This document shows, piece by piece, positions 10,201 through 19,873 of a DNA stretch of 64,000 bases. The notes below the pieces were generated by a model, which saw only the letters and a program-made list of their open reading frames with translations, made no database searches and had not been told where the DNA came from. Numbering within the stretch: position 1 is the first letter of the stretch; every line of letters begins with the position of its first letter. A program made the translations under genes and the position numbers. Source of the DNA: Neoalteromonas arenosi (GTDB taxonomy: Bacteria; Pseudomonadota; Gammaproteobacteria; Enterobacterales; Alteromonadaceae); assembly GCF_030362855.1 (NCBI RefSeq), contig NZ_JAUCBP010000011.1:62001-126000 (forward strand), in the 5' to 3' direction.

Positions 10201-10818
10201 TTACAGGATGTCGAGCAACTCAACATCGAAAACCAAGGTCGCGTATGGACCAATTGCACCGCCAGCACCTTGCTCACCGTAAGCTAGGTTATGTGGTACA
10301 TACAAACGCCATTTGGCGCCCACCTTCATTAGCTGTAACGCTTCGGTCCAGCCTTTGATCACACCACCGACTGGGAATTCTGCTGGCTGGCCGCGATCGT
10401 AACTGCTGTCAAATACAGAACCGTCAATCAGTGTTCCGTGGTAGTGCGTACGCACTGTTGAGCTCGCGTCTGGTGTCGCACCTTCGCCTTCGGTAAGCAC
10501 TTCGTATTGCAAACCAGATGCAGTCACAGTCACTTCATCGCGTTTTGCGTTATCAGCCAAGAATGCTACACCTTCTTCGATTACCGCTTTGTGCTGCTCA
10601 GCTTTAGCTTCCTGCATACGTTGATGAATGGTTTCAAAAGCAGCGCGCAATGCGTCGTCTGCCACTTGTGGTGCAACTTGGTTGAAGGCGTCACGCACGC
10701 CGTCAACTACGGCATCAACTTGCATGCCCTCAAAAGGGTTCTGTGCTAGTTGTTGACCCATGTTATAGCCAATGCCGTAACTAGCTTGTAATTCGATAGT
10801 TGAATACTTTTCGCTCAC
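10201..10818 (-). CDS. fklB: FKBP-type peptidyl-prolyl isomerase, FklB/FkpA type
   Basis: Peptidyl-prolyl cis-trans isomerase. I choose the GTG at 10818 (VSEKYSTIELQASYGIGYNM), which has a GGGA ribosome site 6 bases upstream and gives 205 residues, matching E. coli FklB. An upstream ATG at 10875 would add 19 unmatched residues. The N-terminal dimerisation half (residues 1-95) is helical; the C-terminal FKBP domain (about 100-205) holds the VRTHYHGTLIDGSVFDSS and GWTEALQLMKVG motifs. No signal peptide is seen with this start, so it is probably cytoplasmic. It is divergent from ppc. Confidence 0.92.
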   Translation of the reverse strand: MSEKYSTIELQASYGIGYNMGQQLAQNPFEGMQVDAVVDGVRDAFNQVAPQVADDALRAAFETIHQRMQEAKAEQHKAVIEEGVAFLADNAKRDEVTVTASGLQYEVLTEGEGATPDASSTVRTHYHGTLIDGSVFDSSYDRGQPAEFPVGGVIKGWTEALQLMKVGAKWRLYVPHNLAYGEQGAGGAIGPYATLVFDVELLDIL

Positions 10819-10959
10819 GATTTTTCCCGTTGGTTCAAAAGTGCGCGATGATAACACAACCAGACCTATTCGCACATTCTCTAAGATATAGCCAAAGCTA
10901 TTAGACAGTGCTTAAGTGAATAGAGTATCGTTTATATTCGATTAACTTTGGAGAAGGAC

Positions 10960-13602
10960 ATGACTGAGTTTGACGCACAACTACGTGATACAGTCCGCCA
11001 ATTAGGCGCGACTTTAGGTGCTACCATCAAGCACCAGCTGGGTGAAGAGTGGTTGGAACGCATCGAACACATTCGCAAATCCGGCCGTGCAGCCAACAAA
11101 GGCAACACGGAAAGTAGTGCAGCATTACAACAGCTGTTTAGTGAACTAAGTGACAAAGACTTATTGGTCGTTGGTCGCGCGTTCGCGCAATTTTTGAATC
11201 TGGGGAATATCGCTGAACAAGAATATAATAGTGCGACCCATATCGACGTCTCACTTGATACGTTATTTGAACATATCGAACGAGCCAAACTTAATCAGCA
11301 AAGCGTGCAAAAGGCAGTTAGTGACCTCAATATTGATTTGGTCTTAACAGCACACCCTACCGAAGTTACTCGCCGTACGCTGATCCACAAGCACAGCGAA
11401 CTCGCTAAGTGCTTAACCGAGTTACACCAAGCATCATTAAACGACCATCAGCGCAGCAGCTTGCAAGCGCGCATTGCCGACTTAATCGCCCAAGCTTGGC
11501 ACACCGAAGAAATTAGAACGATTCGTCCAACACCTGTTGATGAAGCGCGTTGGGGCTTTTCAGTGATTGAAAACTCACTATGGGATGCGGTGCCAGAGTT
11601 CTTGAGAGATTTTGCCACACGTCTTGATGCTCACTATGAATTACCCCTGCCGTTAGATGCCAAGCCGGTACAATTTAGCAGTTGGATGGGCGGTGACCGC
11701 GATGGCAACCCATTTGTTACCTCAAAAGTGACCGAACAGGTGTTGCTGTTAGCACGTAAACGCGCGGCAAAATTGTTCGCCATCGATATTGATAAACTCC
11801 AAGTTGAGTTATCGATGAGCGAGTGTAACCCCGCTCTGCGCGACGTTGTTGGCGATGCGCTAGAACCCTATCGTGCGCTGTTGCGACCGCTGGTCAATCA
11901 ATTGCGCTTCACCCGCGACGATATTGACCGTTACCTAAACACGGGAACGGCAACCGACCAGAGCGCCTGGATCGCAACACAGGAAGAGCTCATAGAGCCA
12001 CTGATGCTGTGTTACAACAGCTTGGTTGAGACGGGTTTGCAGATCGTTGCCGATGGTTTATTAACCGATACTATCCGCCGGGCACATTGTTTCGGCGTAC
12101 ACTTGTTGAAGCTTGACGTCAGACAGGATTCACAGCGCCATGCTGACGTATTTAGTGAACTTACCCGCCATTTGGGTTTGGGTGATTACAACCAGTGGAG
12201 TGAAGCTGACAAGCAAGCATTCTTACTCCGCGAATTAAGCTCTAAGCGACCGCTGTTCCCGCGTAAATGGTCACCCAGTGATGATGTACAAGAAGTACTC
12301 GACACCGCGACTACTATTGCTAGTCACTCGCGTCATGGTTTTGGGATTTACATTATTTCAATGGCAAGTGAGCCATCGGACGTATTAGCTGTGCAGCTGT
12401 TGCTACAAGAAATGGGCGTTGATTGGCCAATGCCGGTAGCGCCGCTGTTCGAGACCCTCGACGACTTGAATCAATCGCCGCACGTCATGCGCAATTTACT
12501 TTCGATTGACTGGTACCGGGGCTATATCCAAGGCCGTCAATACGTCATGATTGGCTACTCAGATTCAGCCAAAGACGCGGGCGCATTAGCCGCAGGTTGG
12601 GCTCAATATCAAGCGCAAGAAGCATTGGTTGAGTTGGCGGATGAGTATCAGACACAGTTGACCCTATTCCACGGTCGTGGCGGCACCATAGGGCGCGGAG
12701 GTTTACCGGCACATGCAGCAATTCACTCGCAACCTCCGGGCTCGCTGAGCGGAGGATTCCGTGTCACTGAGCAAGGTGAGACCATTCGCTATAAGTTTGG
12801 TATGCCCAAATTAGCCAAACGCAGTTTGGGTATCTACGCCAGTGCAATTATTGAGGCGATCTTATTTCCACCACCGCAACCCAAGCAAGAGTGGCGTGAA
12901 ACAATTCAAACCATGGCAGACAATGCCCGAGACAATTACCGTAGCATTGTGCGCGAACACCCGGACTTTGTGCCCTACTTCCGTGTGGCGACGCCTGAGC
13001 AAGAGTTGGGCAAGTTACCCTTGGGTTCTCGTCCAGCCAAGCGAAAACCAACTGGCGGCATCGAGAGCTTGCGTGCTATACCTTGGATCTTTGCATGGGC
13101 ACAAACGCGCTTAGTGTTGCCTTCTTGGTTAGGTGTAATGCGTGCTATCGAAGCCCACTATAACGCCGGTGGACAAGCGACCGTTGACGACATGATCGAA
13201 AACTGGCCGTTCTTTGAATCGCGCTTGTCGATGCTTGACATGGTATTCCACAAAGCCGATCCGAAAATTAGCGAATCTTACGACAAACGCTTAGTGCCCG
13301 AAGAGCTGAAACACTTTGGCGAAACCTTGCGCAGTGAGTTGTCTGACAGTATTGCTATGTTACTTAAGCTCACTAAGCAAAACAGCGTTATGGAAGGCGA
13401 CCAACAAGGCAAAGAGTCAATGAACATTCGCGCCGGATACTTGCAGCCTTTGCACTATTTGCAAATTGAGTTGTTAGAACGCATTAGAGCGCAAAATGCG
13501 TTGGCTGAAGAGGCTCAAGATAGTGACAAAGTTGCTGTGCTAGAACGCGCGATGATGGTCGCTATTGCGGGAATTGCGATTGGTATGCGCAATACCGGTT
13601 AA
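10960..13602 (+). CDS. ppc: Phosphoenolpyruvate carboxylase
   Basis: Anaplerotic enzyme making oxaloacetate from phosphoenolpyruvate and bicarbonate. The 880-residue length fits bacterial Ppc. The catalytic His motif LTAHPTEVTRRT is near residue 138, the second signature GYSDSAKDAG near 540 and the glycine-rich FHGRGGTIGRGG loop near 575; the C-terminus MRNTG is the usual allosteric end. The start is the ATG at 10960 after GGAGAAGG; an in-frame TTG lies four codons upstream. It is convergent with mdh, and the two share a terminator. Confidence 0.98.
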   Translation: MTEFDAQLRDTVRQLGATLGATIKHQLGEEWLERIEHIRKSGRAANKGNTESSAALQQLFSELSDKDLLVVGRAFAQFLNLGNIAEQEYNSATHIDVSLDTLFEHIERAKLNQQSVQKAVSDLNIDLVLTAHPTEVTRRTLIHKHSELAKCLTELHQASLNDHQRSSLQARIADLIAQAWHTEEIRTIRPTPVDEARWGFSVIENSLWDAVPEFLRDFATRLDAHYELPLPLDAKPVQFSSWMGGDRDGNPFVTSKVTEQVLLLARKRAAKLFAIDIDKLQVELSMSECNPALRDVVGDALEPYRALLRPLVNQLRFTRDDIDRYLNTGTATDQSAWIATQEELIEPLMLCYNSLVETGLQIVADGLLTDTIRRAHCFGVHLLKLDVRQDSQRHADVFSELTRHLGLGDYNQWSEADKQAFLLRELSSKRPLFPRKWSPSDDVQEVLDTATTIASHSRHGFGIYIISMASEPSDVLAVQLLLQEMGVDWPMPVAPLFETLDDLNQSPHVMRNLLSIDWYRGYIQGRQYVMIGYSDSAKDAGALAAGWAQYQAQEALVELADEYQTQLTLFHGRGGTIGRGGLPAHAAIHSQPPGSLSGGFRVTEQGETIRYKFGMPKLAKRSLGIYASAIIEAILFPPPQPKQEWRETIQTMADNARDNYRSIVREHPDFVPYFRVATPEQELGKLPLGSRPAKRKPTGGIESLRAIPWIFAWAQTRLVLPSWLGVMRAIEAHYNAGGQATVDDMIENWPFFESRLSMLDMVFHKADPKISESYDKRLVPEELKHFGETLRSELSDSIAMLLKLTKQNSVMEGDQQGKESMNIRAGYLQPLHYLQIELLERIRAQNALAEEAQDSDKVAVLERAMMVAIAGIAIGMRNTG

Positions 13603-13620
13603 GCCGCAATGCAGGTAATA

Positions 13621-13648
13621 AAAAGCCGGTCGAATGACCGGCTTTTTT
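13621..13648. terminator. bidirectional terminator between ppc and mdh
   Basis: aaaagccggtc and gaccggctttttt arms around a short loop, with an A run on one side and a T run on the other. It can terminate ppc on the plus strand and mdh on the minus strand. Confidence 0.9.
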
Positions 13649-13662
13649 GTTTTCATTCAAGC

Positions 13663-14601
13663 TTACGCTTTAGTAACGAAATCAACACCCAATTGAATGT
13701 CACCGCGCAAACCGTCTAGCATGTCTGCCTTAGCTTGCTGTTCGAACGCGCTTAGCTCACCGTACGGCAGGATTTCTTCTACACCATTTGCACCCAAGCG
13801 GACAGGATGTGCAAAGAAGGCTGCATCGTCAGAATCCACTTGAACGTAAGTGTACTCAACTACGTTGTCACCTTTCATCGCCGCCACTAGAGACAGACAG
13901 AAACGCGCTGCCGCTTGACCCATAGAAAGCGTTGCAGAGCCACCGCCAGCTTTTGCTTCAACAACTTCAGTACCTGCATTTTGAATACGCTTGGTCAATG
14001 CCGCTACTTCGTCATCGCTGAATGTTGCACCTTCAACTTGTGAAAGTAATGGCAAAATAGTAGTACCAGAGTGACCACCGATAACTGGAACATGCACACC
14101 AGCTACATCCAAGCCTTTTAAGTCAGCAACGAAAGTTTCGGCGCGGATTACGTCAAGCGTAGTTACGCCAAATAATTTGTTCTTGTCATAAACGCCTTTT
14201 GCCTTAAGCGCTTCTGCGGCAATCGCAACAGTAGTGTTAACTGGGTTGGTGATAATACCGATGCACGCTGATGGACAAGTATCAGCAATTGCATCTACTA
14301 GGTTACGTACGATACCCGCATTGATATTGAACAGATCAGAACGGTCCATACCAGGCTTACGTGGCACACCCGCTGGGATCAGGACGATATCGCAACCCGT
14401 TAATGCGTCTGCTAAGTCGTCTTTACCATGACCAGTAACTTTTACATCTGTAGGAATGTGGCTTAGATCAACCGCAACACCTGGAACGACTGGTGCAACG
14501 TCGTACAAAGACAACTCTGAGCCAGCTGGAAGTTGAGTTTTCAATAATAGCGATAGTGCCTGGCCGATTCCGCCAGCGGCTCCTAGGACTGCTACTTTCA
14601 T
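13663..14601 (-). CDS. mdh: Malate dehydrogenase (NAD)
   Basis: TCA-cycle enzyme interconverting malate and oxaloacetate. The 312-residue product is of the E. coli type: the NAD-binding GAAGGIGQ is at residues 7-14, the substrate Arg residues are in [16 protein letters not shown] is near 117 and the catalytic His is in IGGHSGTT near 177. It is divergent from argR across 235 bases, an arrangement also seen in E. coli and Vibrio. I looked for an ARG box in that gap and saw no clear one. Confidence 0.98.
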   Translation of the reverse strand: MKVAVLGAAGGIGQALSLLLKTQLPAGSELSLYDVAPVVPGVAVDLSHIPTDVKVTGHGKDDLADALTGCDIVLIPAGVPRKPGMDRSDLFNINAGIVRNLVDAIADTCPSACIGIITNPVNTTVAIAAEALKAKGVYDKNKLFGVTTLDVIRAETFVADLKGLDVAGVHVPVIGGHSGTTILPLLSQVEGATFSDDEVAALTKRIQNAGTEVVEAKAGGGSATLSMGQAAARFCLSLVAAMKGDNVVEYTYVQVDSDDAAFFAHPVRLGANGVEEILPYGELSAFEQQAKADMLDGLRGDIQLGVDFVTKA

Positions 14602-14836
14602 GTTTTTCTCCTACGTGATTCGATCGATATTGAGATCTAGTACGCCTACACGCTGATTCTCAGCGATAGGCTATTAATTGAAACGCCCGACACACTAATG
14701 CAATAAAGGTCAAAACTCAATCACCCGATGGTCTAATACTCACTATTTTATCTATGAACATGGAATAACCGCGAACAAAATTGCCTAACCGATAGTGATC
14801 CGGCAAAATAGAGCAAATTTCTCAATACAAAACTGC

Positions 14837-15301
14837 ATGGCTACGGTAAAGCAAGAGCTACTGATCAAAGCATTTAAAGATCTCTTAAAAGCAGAGAGTT
14901 ACGGATCGCAAGGTGAAATTGTTGATGCCCTTAAGAAATCTGGCTTCGACAGCATCAGTCAATCTAAGATTTCGCGTATGCTCAGTAAGTTTGGTGCGGT
15001 TCGCACGCGGAATGCACGCGGCGATATGGTCTATTGCTTGCCGCCTGAACTGGGAATGCCAACCGCAAAAAGTCCGCTTAAGCAATTAGTCCTCGATATA
15101 GTGCACAATAACGTTATGGTGATTATCCGCACAAGCCCTGGCGCTGCGCAGTTAATTGCCCGTTTATTAGATTCTCTGTCCAAAAAGGACGGGGTACTTG
15201 GCACTATTGCCGGTGATGATACTATCTTCATTGCGCCCGCTGATGTCAGCCAGATTGAAGATTTACGCCAGCGCGTTGAAGCATTATTCGAAAACGTTTA
15301 G
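14837..15301 (+). CDS. argR: Arginine repressor
   Basis: Arginine-responsive hexameric repressor of arginine biosynthesis genes. I choose the ATG at 14837 ([17 protein letters not shown]), giving 154 residues as in other gammaproteobacterial ArgR. The N-terminal winged helix (residues 1-75) includes the [22 protein letters not shown] recognition region, given here only as a landmark. The C-terminal domain (about 80-154) has the [13 protein letters not shown] arginine-binding motif with paired Asp. The ribosome site before this start is weak. It ends at a strong terminator. Confidence 0.95.
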   Translation: MATVKQELLIKAFKDLLKAESYGSQGEIVDALKKSGFDSISQSKISRMLSKFGAVRTRNARGDMVYCLPPELGMPTAKSPLKQLVLDIVHNNVMVIIRTSPGAAQLIARLLDSLSKKDGVLGTIAGDDTIFIAPADVSQIEDLRQRVEALFENV

Positions 15302-15336
15302 TAAATTATAAGCCTTTCCACGTTATTCCCGACCAT

Positions 15337-15368
15337 AAAAAAGCCAGTTGCTAACAACTGGCTTTTTT
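15337..15368. terminator. bidirectional terminator between argR and receptor gene
   Basis: A long perfect stem, aaaaagccagttg paired with caactggctttttt around a four-base loop, has an A run on the left and a T run on the right. It serves the convergent argR and outer-membrane receptor genes. Confidence 0.9.
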
Positions 15369-15412
15369 GTATCTGCGATAAAGCGGCCACGTATGACCGC
15401 TTATCAAACCGC

Positions 15413-18400
15413 TTAGAAGCGGTACTTGATACCTACACGCATTGACCAAGTAGACGCGTCAGCATTAACTGTCTGACCGCGGTCACCGTCAAAGTTAGTG
15501 AATAGGTAAGTACCATCGTCTTGTAGTCTCGCGTCAACAACTGGGTTGTTGTACTCGAAGTTAACCTGACGATATACGCCCCATTGATCGTTGATCAAGT
15601 TACCGATATTGCGGATAGCGAAGTAGATTTCACCGCTGTGGTCATCCATGAAGCCAGGAATTTCCTGAGAAACACGAAGATCCACACGTGACCACCAGTC
15701 ACTGTTTTGCGCATTACGGTCAACGATTGTACCACGCGAACCCTCTAGGCCAGCAGTACGGATGAACGCATTAAACTCATCCAAATCAAAGCCATCTGCA
15801 TACGCTACGATTGGATCATCTTCTAGAGGTACGTAAAGCAATGAACGGTCTTCGAACGGACGCTCGTCACCGAAGCCTGGATCCCAATCGAATGTAAAGC
15901 TATACGGCTTACCTTTAACGCGTTGTGCGAATAGGTTGAAGCGAGTGTCTAAACCGTCAAAGATTTGCGTAGTGTAACCAAGGTTAAGCGTAAAGCGGTG
16001 CTTAACTTCGTAGTTACTGGTAGCAACTTCTGGGTTGTTGTAATCAGCAGTAGACAAGTTACCGTAGTTTGAACTTGCAGTAGAGCTGTTCATTGGGCTG
16101 CCTTCTTCCGCATCCATGTATGCGTATGCAGCGCCCCAACGGAAGCCGTTGTCATAAGACTTACGCGCCCACGCCGACAATACTAATGAATCGCCATCGT
16201 CATCAGCGTTAGTTAGGAAGTAGTCTGTAGTTGAACGCTCAGAGCAACTTGCGCTCGTCGGATCAGCAACACAGTCTGCATCTAACAAATCTACGTTTTG
16301 GTAGATAGGACGACCATCAGCCGCACGACCTACACGTACAGAGTTCAACGCTACAGTCTTAGCTGAGTCTTGTTGACGAGAGAAGATAGCGTCAACACCG
16401 GTTAAGATGCCGTTGGCTAGCTCGTGTTGTACACCCAAGTTCATCTTCCAGATTGAAGGTACGTCGAAATCAGCGTCAAGCGCGTTAACGGCACCGTCAC
16501 CACCAGTCAAGCCGTCGATAGACGCTTGTGGCAAGTTGAACAAGAAGCCAGGAGTGTTAGCAGCAATCAACGCATCGCCAGAGCGAACGTCAGAAGCAAG
16601 GATAGTTACACCGTTGTTAGAGTAGTTGTTAGACAACCAAACATTCGGGTTACCACCAGCGAATAGACCCAAACCACCGTAAACGAAAGTAGAATCGTCA
16701 ACGACCAAGTTAAAGCCCAAACGCGGTTGTAACAATGACATGTCAGGTGCTACAGCGTTTGTGAAGCCGTAACGCGTTTGGAAGCTAGGGTTAGCTGTTG
16801 GGATATCGTCACTTGTCCACTCGTCATAACGAAGACCGAAAGTAACAGTCAAGTCGTCAGTCGCTAACCAGCGGTCTTGTAGGAACAAAGTAGTATTTTC
16901 AAACGTGAATGCGGCTGCGCCGTCGTTTGCGTCAAGTGAACCAGGGATCGCGTAACGGATGCGGCTTGCAATACCGTTGCGGAAATCTTCTAGAGAGTCA
17001 AACTCGAAACGACCTTGGCTACCCGGTACGAACAAGTTGAACACGTCAACTGAACCGTACTCGATACCACCAGTGATTTCGTGATCGCCTGCGAAGTAAG
17101 TACCCGCAAAACGGAAGGTATTTGTATCGTATTCTAGTTTGTTAGCTTGACGGAATTGGTCAGCACCTAGGAATACGTCAACACCGTCAACTACGTCACG
17201 GATAGTTACGTCACCGAAATCAGAGTCAGAAGTGAATGGCGTTTGACCATTTTTAACTTCTTGAACACCTACACGTAGTTCAGTAGAGAAGTTGTCTGTC
17301 CAGTCAGAGAACAACTGCAATGAATAAGACGTTAACTCGTTTGCACGGCGGTAGTAACGGTCATTGAACGCATAACTGCGAGAAGATGCACCCGTTGAGC
17401 TGATGGTGTTACCGTCAGTGTTCTGATAAGTCAATGAAGCACGTTGGCCGTCCATGATTTCCCAATCAAGTTTGATTAGTACTTTCTCTTCTTCTTCGTC
17501 AGCAGCAGTGATGATATCACCTGCTTGATAGCCGTAAGTGTTTAGTGCAATGCTGCGGATATCATCAAGGATACCAACAGTTAAGCCGTCGATAGGCTCA
17601 GCAAAACCAGCACCTTCTGGACCGTCTTCGAACAATTCAGTTGGCTCATGAGTTTCATAAGCAGCAAAGATAAATAGTTTGTCTTTGATGATTGGTGCGC
17701 CAACCGTGAAACCGTAGCGTTTTTCATCGAAATCTGGCACGTCAAACTTGTTACCTTCGATTGAATCGCCTTGCATAGCATCGTTGGTATAGTCAATCCA
17801 TACGCTACCAGAGATTTCGTTGGTACCTGAACGAACAACAGCGTTTACGTTACAGCCAGTGAAACCACCGTAAGTTACGTCGAACGGAGCAAGCTGAACG
17901 TCAACTTGGTCAATTGCGTCGAATGGGAAAGGCAAACGCTCAGTTGGGTAACCGTTGTTGTTAAGACCAAAGTTATCGTTCTGAGAGATACCGTCAACAG
18001 TAATGCTGTTAGAACGGTTGTTTACGCCACCACACTGAATCGCGTCTGAGTTAGACGGGTCGATAGTGATACGCGGGTCATTTTGAATAACGTCTTTAAT
18101 GTCACGAGCAATTGAAGGCTGGTACTGCAAATCTTCGAAGTTGAAGTTTGAAGATGGACCAAGCGCCTCAGTAACAACACCGCCAGCAGTACCAGTTACA
18201 ACGATACGCTCAACGTTTGAAGAAGGCTCTAGAGAAATCGCAACGCTTGCTGGCTCACCTAGGTTTACGTAGATGTCTTCAATTGTACGTGAACCTTGTG
18301 AGTCAACGACGGTTAGTGTGTATGGACCGCCAACACGTAAACCACGCACGCTGAAGTTACCTTCTGCATTGGTTACGAATGTACGAACTGCGCCCGTACG

Positions 18401-18565
18401 CGTGTCAGTTAGTGTCACTGTCGCACCAGCAACCATTTGACCCGCCTGTGTTGCTACCGAACCACGAATGGTTGACGATGTATCTTGCGCCATTGCAGCA
18501 GTTGACAAACCAACTGATAGCGCAACTGCAACCGCAACGCGATTGAGTTTAGATTTGAGTAACAT
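15413..18565 (-). CDS. TonB-dependent receptor, Oar-like, with carboxypeptidase-regulatory-like N-domain
   Basis: Large outer-membrane receptor of 1050 residues. A Sec signal peptide ends near AMA|QD (residue 26). A carboxypeptidase regulatory-like beta domain follows (about 30-112, GATVTLTDTRTGAVR...). A TonB-box-like ERIVVTGT sits near 118-126, then a plug domain (about 130-250), then a long beta-barrel ending in MRVGIKYRF with a terminal aromatic. This domain order is that of Oar-family receptors, some of which handle proteins or peptides rather than siderophores. The substrate is unknown. A ribosome site AGGA is 10 bases before the ATG. It is divergent from a binding protein/membrane protein pair. 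Confidence 0.88.
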   Translation of the reverse strand: MLLKSKLNRVAVAVALSVGLSTAAMAQDTSSTIRGSVATQAGQMVAGATVTLTDTRTGAVRTFVTNAEGNFSVRGLRVGGPYTLTVVDSQGSRTIEDIYVNLGEPASVAISLEPSSNVERIVVTGTAGGVVTEALGPSSNFNFEDLQYQPSIARDIKDVIQNDPRITIDPSNSDAIQCGGVNNRSNSITVDGISQNDNFGLNNNGYPTERLPFPFDAIDQVDVQLAPFDVTYGGFTGCNVNAVVRSGTNEISGSVWIDYTNDAMQGDSIEGNKFDVPDFDEKRYGFTVGAPIIKDKLFIFAAYETHEPTELFEDGPEGAGFAEPIDGLTVGILDDIRSIALNTYGYQAGDIITAADEEEEKVLIKLDWEIMDGQRASLTYQNTDGNTISSTGASSRSYAFNDRYYRRANELTSYSLQLFSDWTDNFSTELRVGVQEVKNGQTPFTSDSDFGDVTIRDVVDGVDVFLGADQFRQANKLEYDTNTFRFAGTYFAGDHEITGGIEYGSVDVFNLFVPGSQGRFEFDSLEDFRNGIASRIRYAIPGSLDANDGAAAFTFENTTLFLQDRWLATDDLTVTFGLRYDEWTSDDIPTANPSFQTRYGFTNAVAPDMSLLQPRLGFNLVVDDSTFVYGGLGLFAGGNPNVWLSNNYSNNGVTILASDVRSGDALIAANTPGFLFNLPQASIDGLTGGDGAVNALDADFDVPSIWKMNLGVQHELANGILTGVDAIFSRQQDSAKTVALNSVRVGRAADGRPIYQNVDLLDADCVADPTSASCSERSTTDYFLTNADDDGDSLVLSAWARKSYDNGFRWGAAYAYMDAEEGSPMNSSTASSNYGNLSTADYNNPEVATSNYEVKHRFTLNLGYTTQIFDGLDTRFNLFAQRVKGKPYSFTFDWDPGFGDERPFEDRSLLYVPLEDDPIVAYADGFDLDEFNAFIRTAGLEGSRGTIVDRNAQNSDWWSRVDLRVSQEIPGFMDDHSGEIYFAIRNIGNLINDQWGVYRQVNFEYNNPVVDARLQDDGTYLFTNFDGDRGQTVNADASTWSMRVGIKYRF

Positions 18566-19012
18566 AGTGTGTGTTTCCTATTTTAGTATCGTAACGATTA
18601 ATTTCGCTTGCCTTCATATTGAGTAATTTTGCATCCAGCAAATAGTCACAAGCGCTTAAAAAAATCCGCTAAATTCTTGGCTAAATATATGTCAAATTTA
18701 TGACAAAACACGTCGTTAGGGCTGATTTAACCGGAACTTCACATTTTTTAAAGCGTCTTACGACTGTACCAAAGTGAATAATACAAGTTTCACGTTTTTT
18801 TATTTTATTCGCTGTGCTTATTACTTCTTTTCAGCAGTCTGAATCATCCCACTCAGCACAAAAATAAACAGCGCTCAATAACATTCAGAATTACTCAAAG
18901 CTTTTGTATATTTATCAGTGCTTTACGGCCTTTGAGTAATATTACCTATTGCAATAACGCCGAATTACTGGTCAAATTCGAACAATAAATAAGAATTGTT
19001 TCAGTTTTCACA
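18566..19012. promoter_or_regulatory. divergent promoter region with GAGTAAT repeats
   Basis: About 450 AT-rich bases between the Oar-like receptor and the PhnD-like gene, with no supported ORF. The motif GAGTAAT/ATTACTC occurs at about 18621, 18890 and 18934, the last two forming an inverted repeat. It probably holds promoters for both divergent units. Confidence 0.5.
18890..18940. repeat. 11-bp perfect inverted repeat
   Basis: attactcaaag at 18890-18900 and ctttgagtaat at 18930-18940 are perfect inverted copies separated by 29 bases. The position, 72 bases before the downstream gene and within a divergent promoter region, suits an operator; alternatively it may form a long hairpin in the leader. 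Confidence 0.55.
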
Positions 19013-19873
19013 TTGCGCTTGTTGATTCATGTAAATCGAAATCTTTTGCTGATATTCGCTGCACTCAGTGTGCTAGCGAGCGCCTTATTGGGTTTGTGGT
19101 TCGGCGAAAAAAAAATTGAGCCGTTAGCGTTAATTGGCGAAAAAACAACCTATTGCGACGCACCTTTTTCCCAAAACCCTCGAAATTTGACGGTGTATGT
19201 CACCGATTTGTGGCTATCTAGAACCGTTTTAGATCTACTCTGCGAAGACCCTGTAGTAAGACGCCAATTCGGTAATGTCACTATGATATTGGGCAGTAAT
19301 GACTTTGATACCTACCGCTACATTAGCTATGGCATCGCTGACTTAGCGCTCGTTAAAGACAATTTAGTATCTGCGTTCGGCAGTGACCAAGCCTATGGTT
19401 ACCGGGCGGTGGCTCAATATCCAGATTATCAAGCGTTTTTCATAGGTAAAACTGAAAAGCCCATCATTACAAAAGAGTATTTTCTCGGTAAGCGCATCGG
19501 ATTATTAGATTATCCTAGCAGCCGCTCTGGTCACGTGGTGCCCAAAAGCCAATTGCAAAAAATCGGCATTAACGAAAGTAATTCAACCATTTTGTATTAC
19601 AACTCCCATCAGGAGTTACGGGATAAGTTACTGGTAGGCGAAGTCGATATTATCGCCAGTTACTGGGATGACGATGATGACCAAACACTGTCAATCACCT
19701 ATCGTACAGAAATCATCTCAGATATCACCGGCTCTAAGTGGTATGTGCGCGGTCAACAGCGCAACACCGATTTAGTCTGTGCATTACAGCGTACCATAAC
19801 AGATATATCGAATGGCCACCCATCCAGCTACTATCACGGCGTGCAGCCATTACTGGAGGAGTGTAATGACTAA
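19013..19873 (+). CDS. PhnD-like periplasmic binding protein with membrane anchor
   Basis: A 286-residue protein with an N-terminal hydrophobic segment (about residues 10-28) and then a periplasmic-binding-protein-like fold of the PhnD/SsuA/thiamine-type superfamily (LTVYVTDLWLSR..., YGIADLALVKDN, GKRIGLLDYPSSRSGHVVPKSQL, VGEVDIIASYWDDDD). The GVADLALVK-like and S-G-x2-V-P-like motifs match PhnD-type domains. No ABC transporter genes are nearby, so a sensory role is more likely than transport. The start is uncertain: I see only a TTG at 19013 and no in-frame ATG before the membrane segment. It overlaps the next gene by 8 bases. Confidence 0.6.
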   Translation: MRLLIHVNRNLLLIFAALSVLASALLGLWFGEKKIEPLALIGEKTTYCDAPFSQNPRNLTVYVTDLWLSRTVLDLLCEDPVVRRQFGNVTMILGSNDFDTYRYISYGIADLALVKDNLVSAFGSDQAYGYRAVAQYPDYQAFFIGKTEKPIITKEYFLGKRIGLLDYPSSRSGHVVPKSQLQKIGINESNSTILYYNSHQELRDKLLVGEVDIIASYWDDDDDQTLSITYRTEIISDITGSKWYVRGQQRNTDLVCALQRTITDISNGHPSSYYHGVQPLLEECND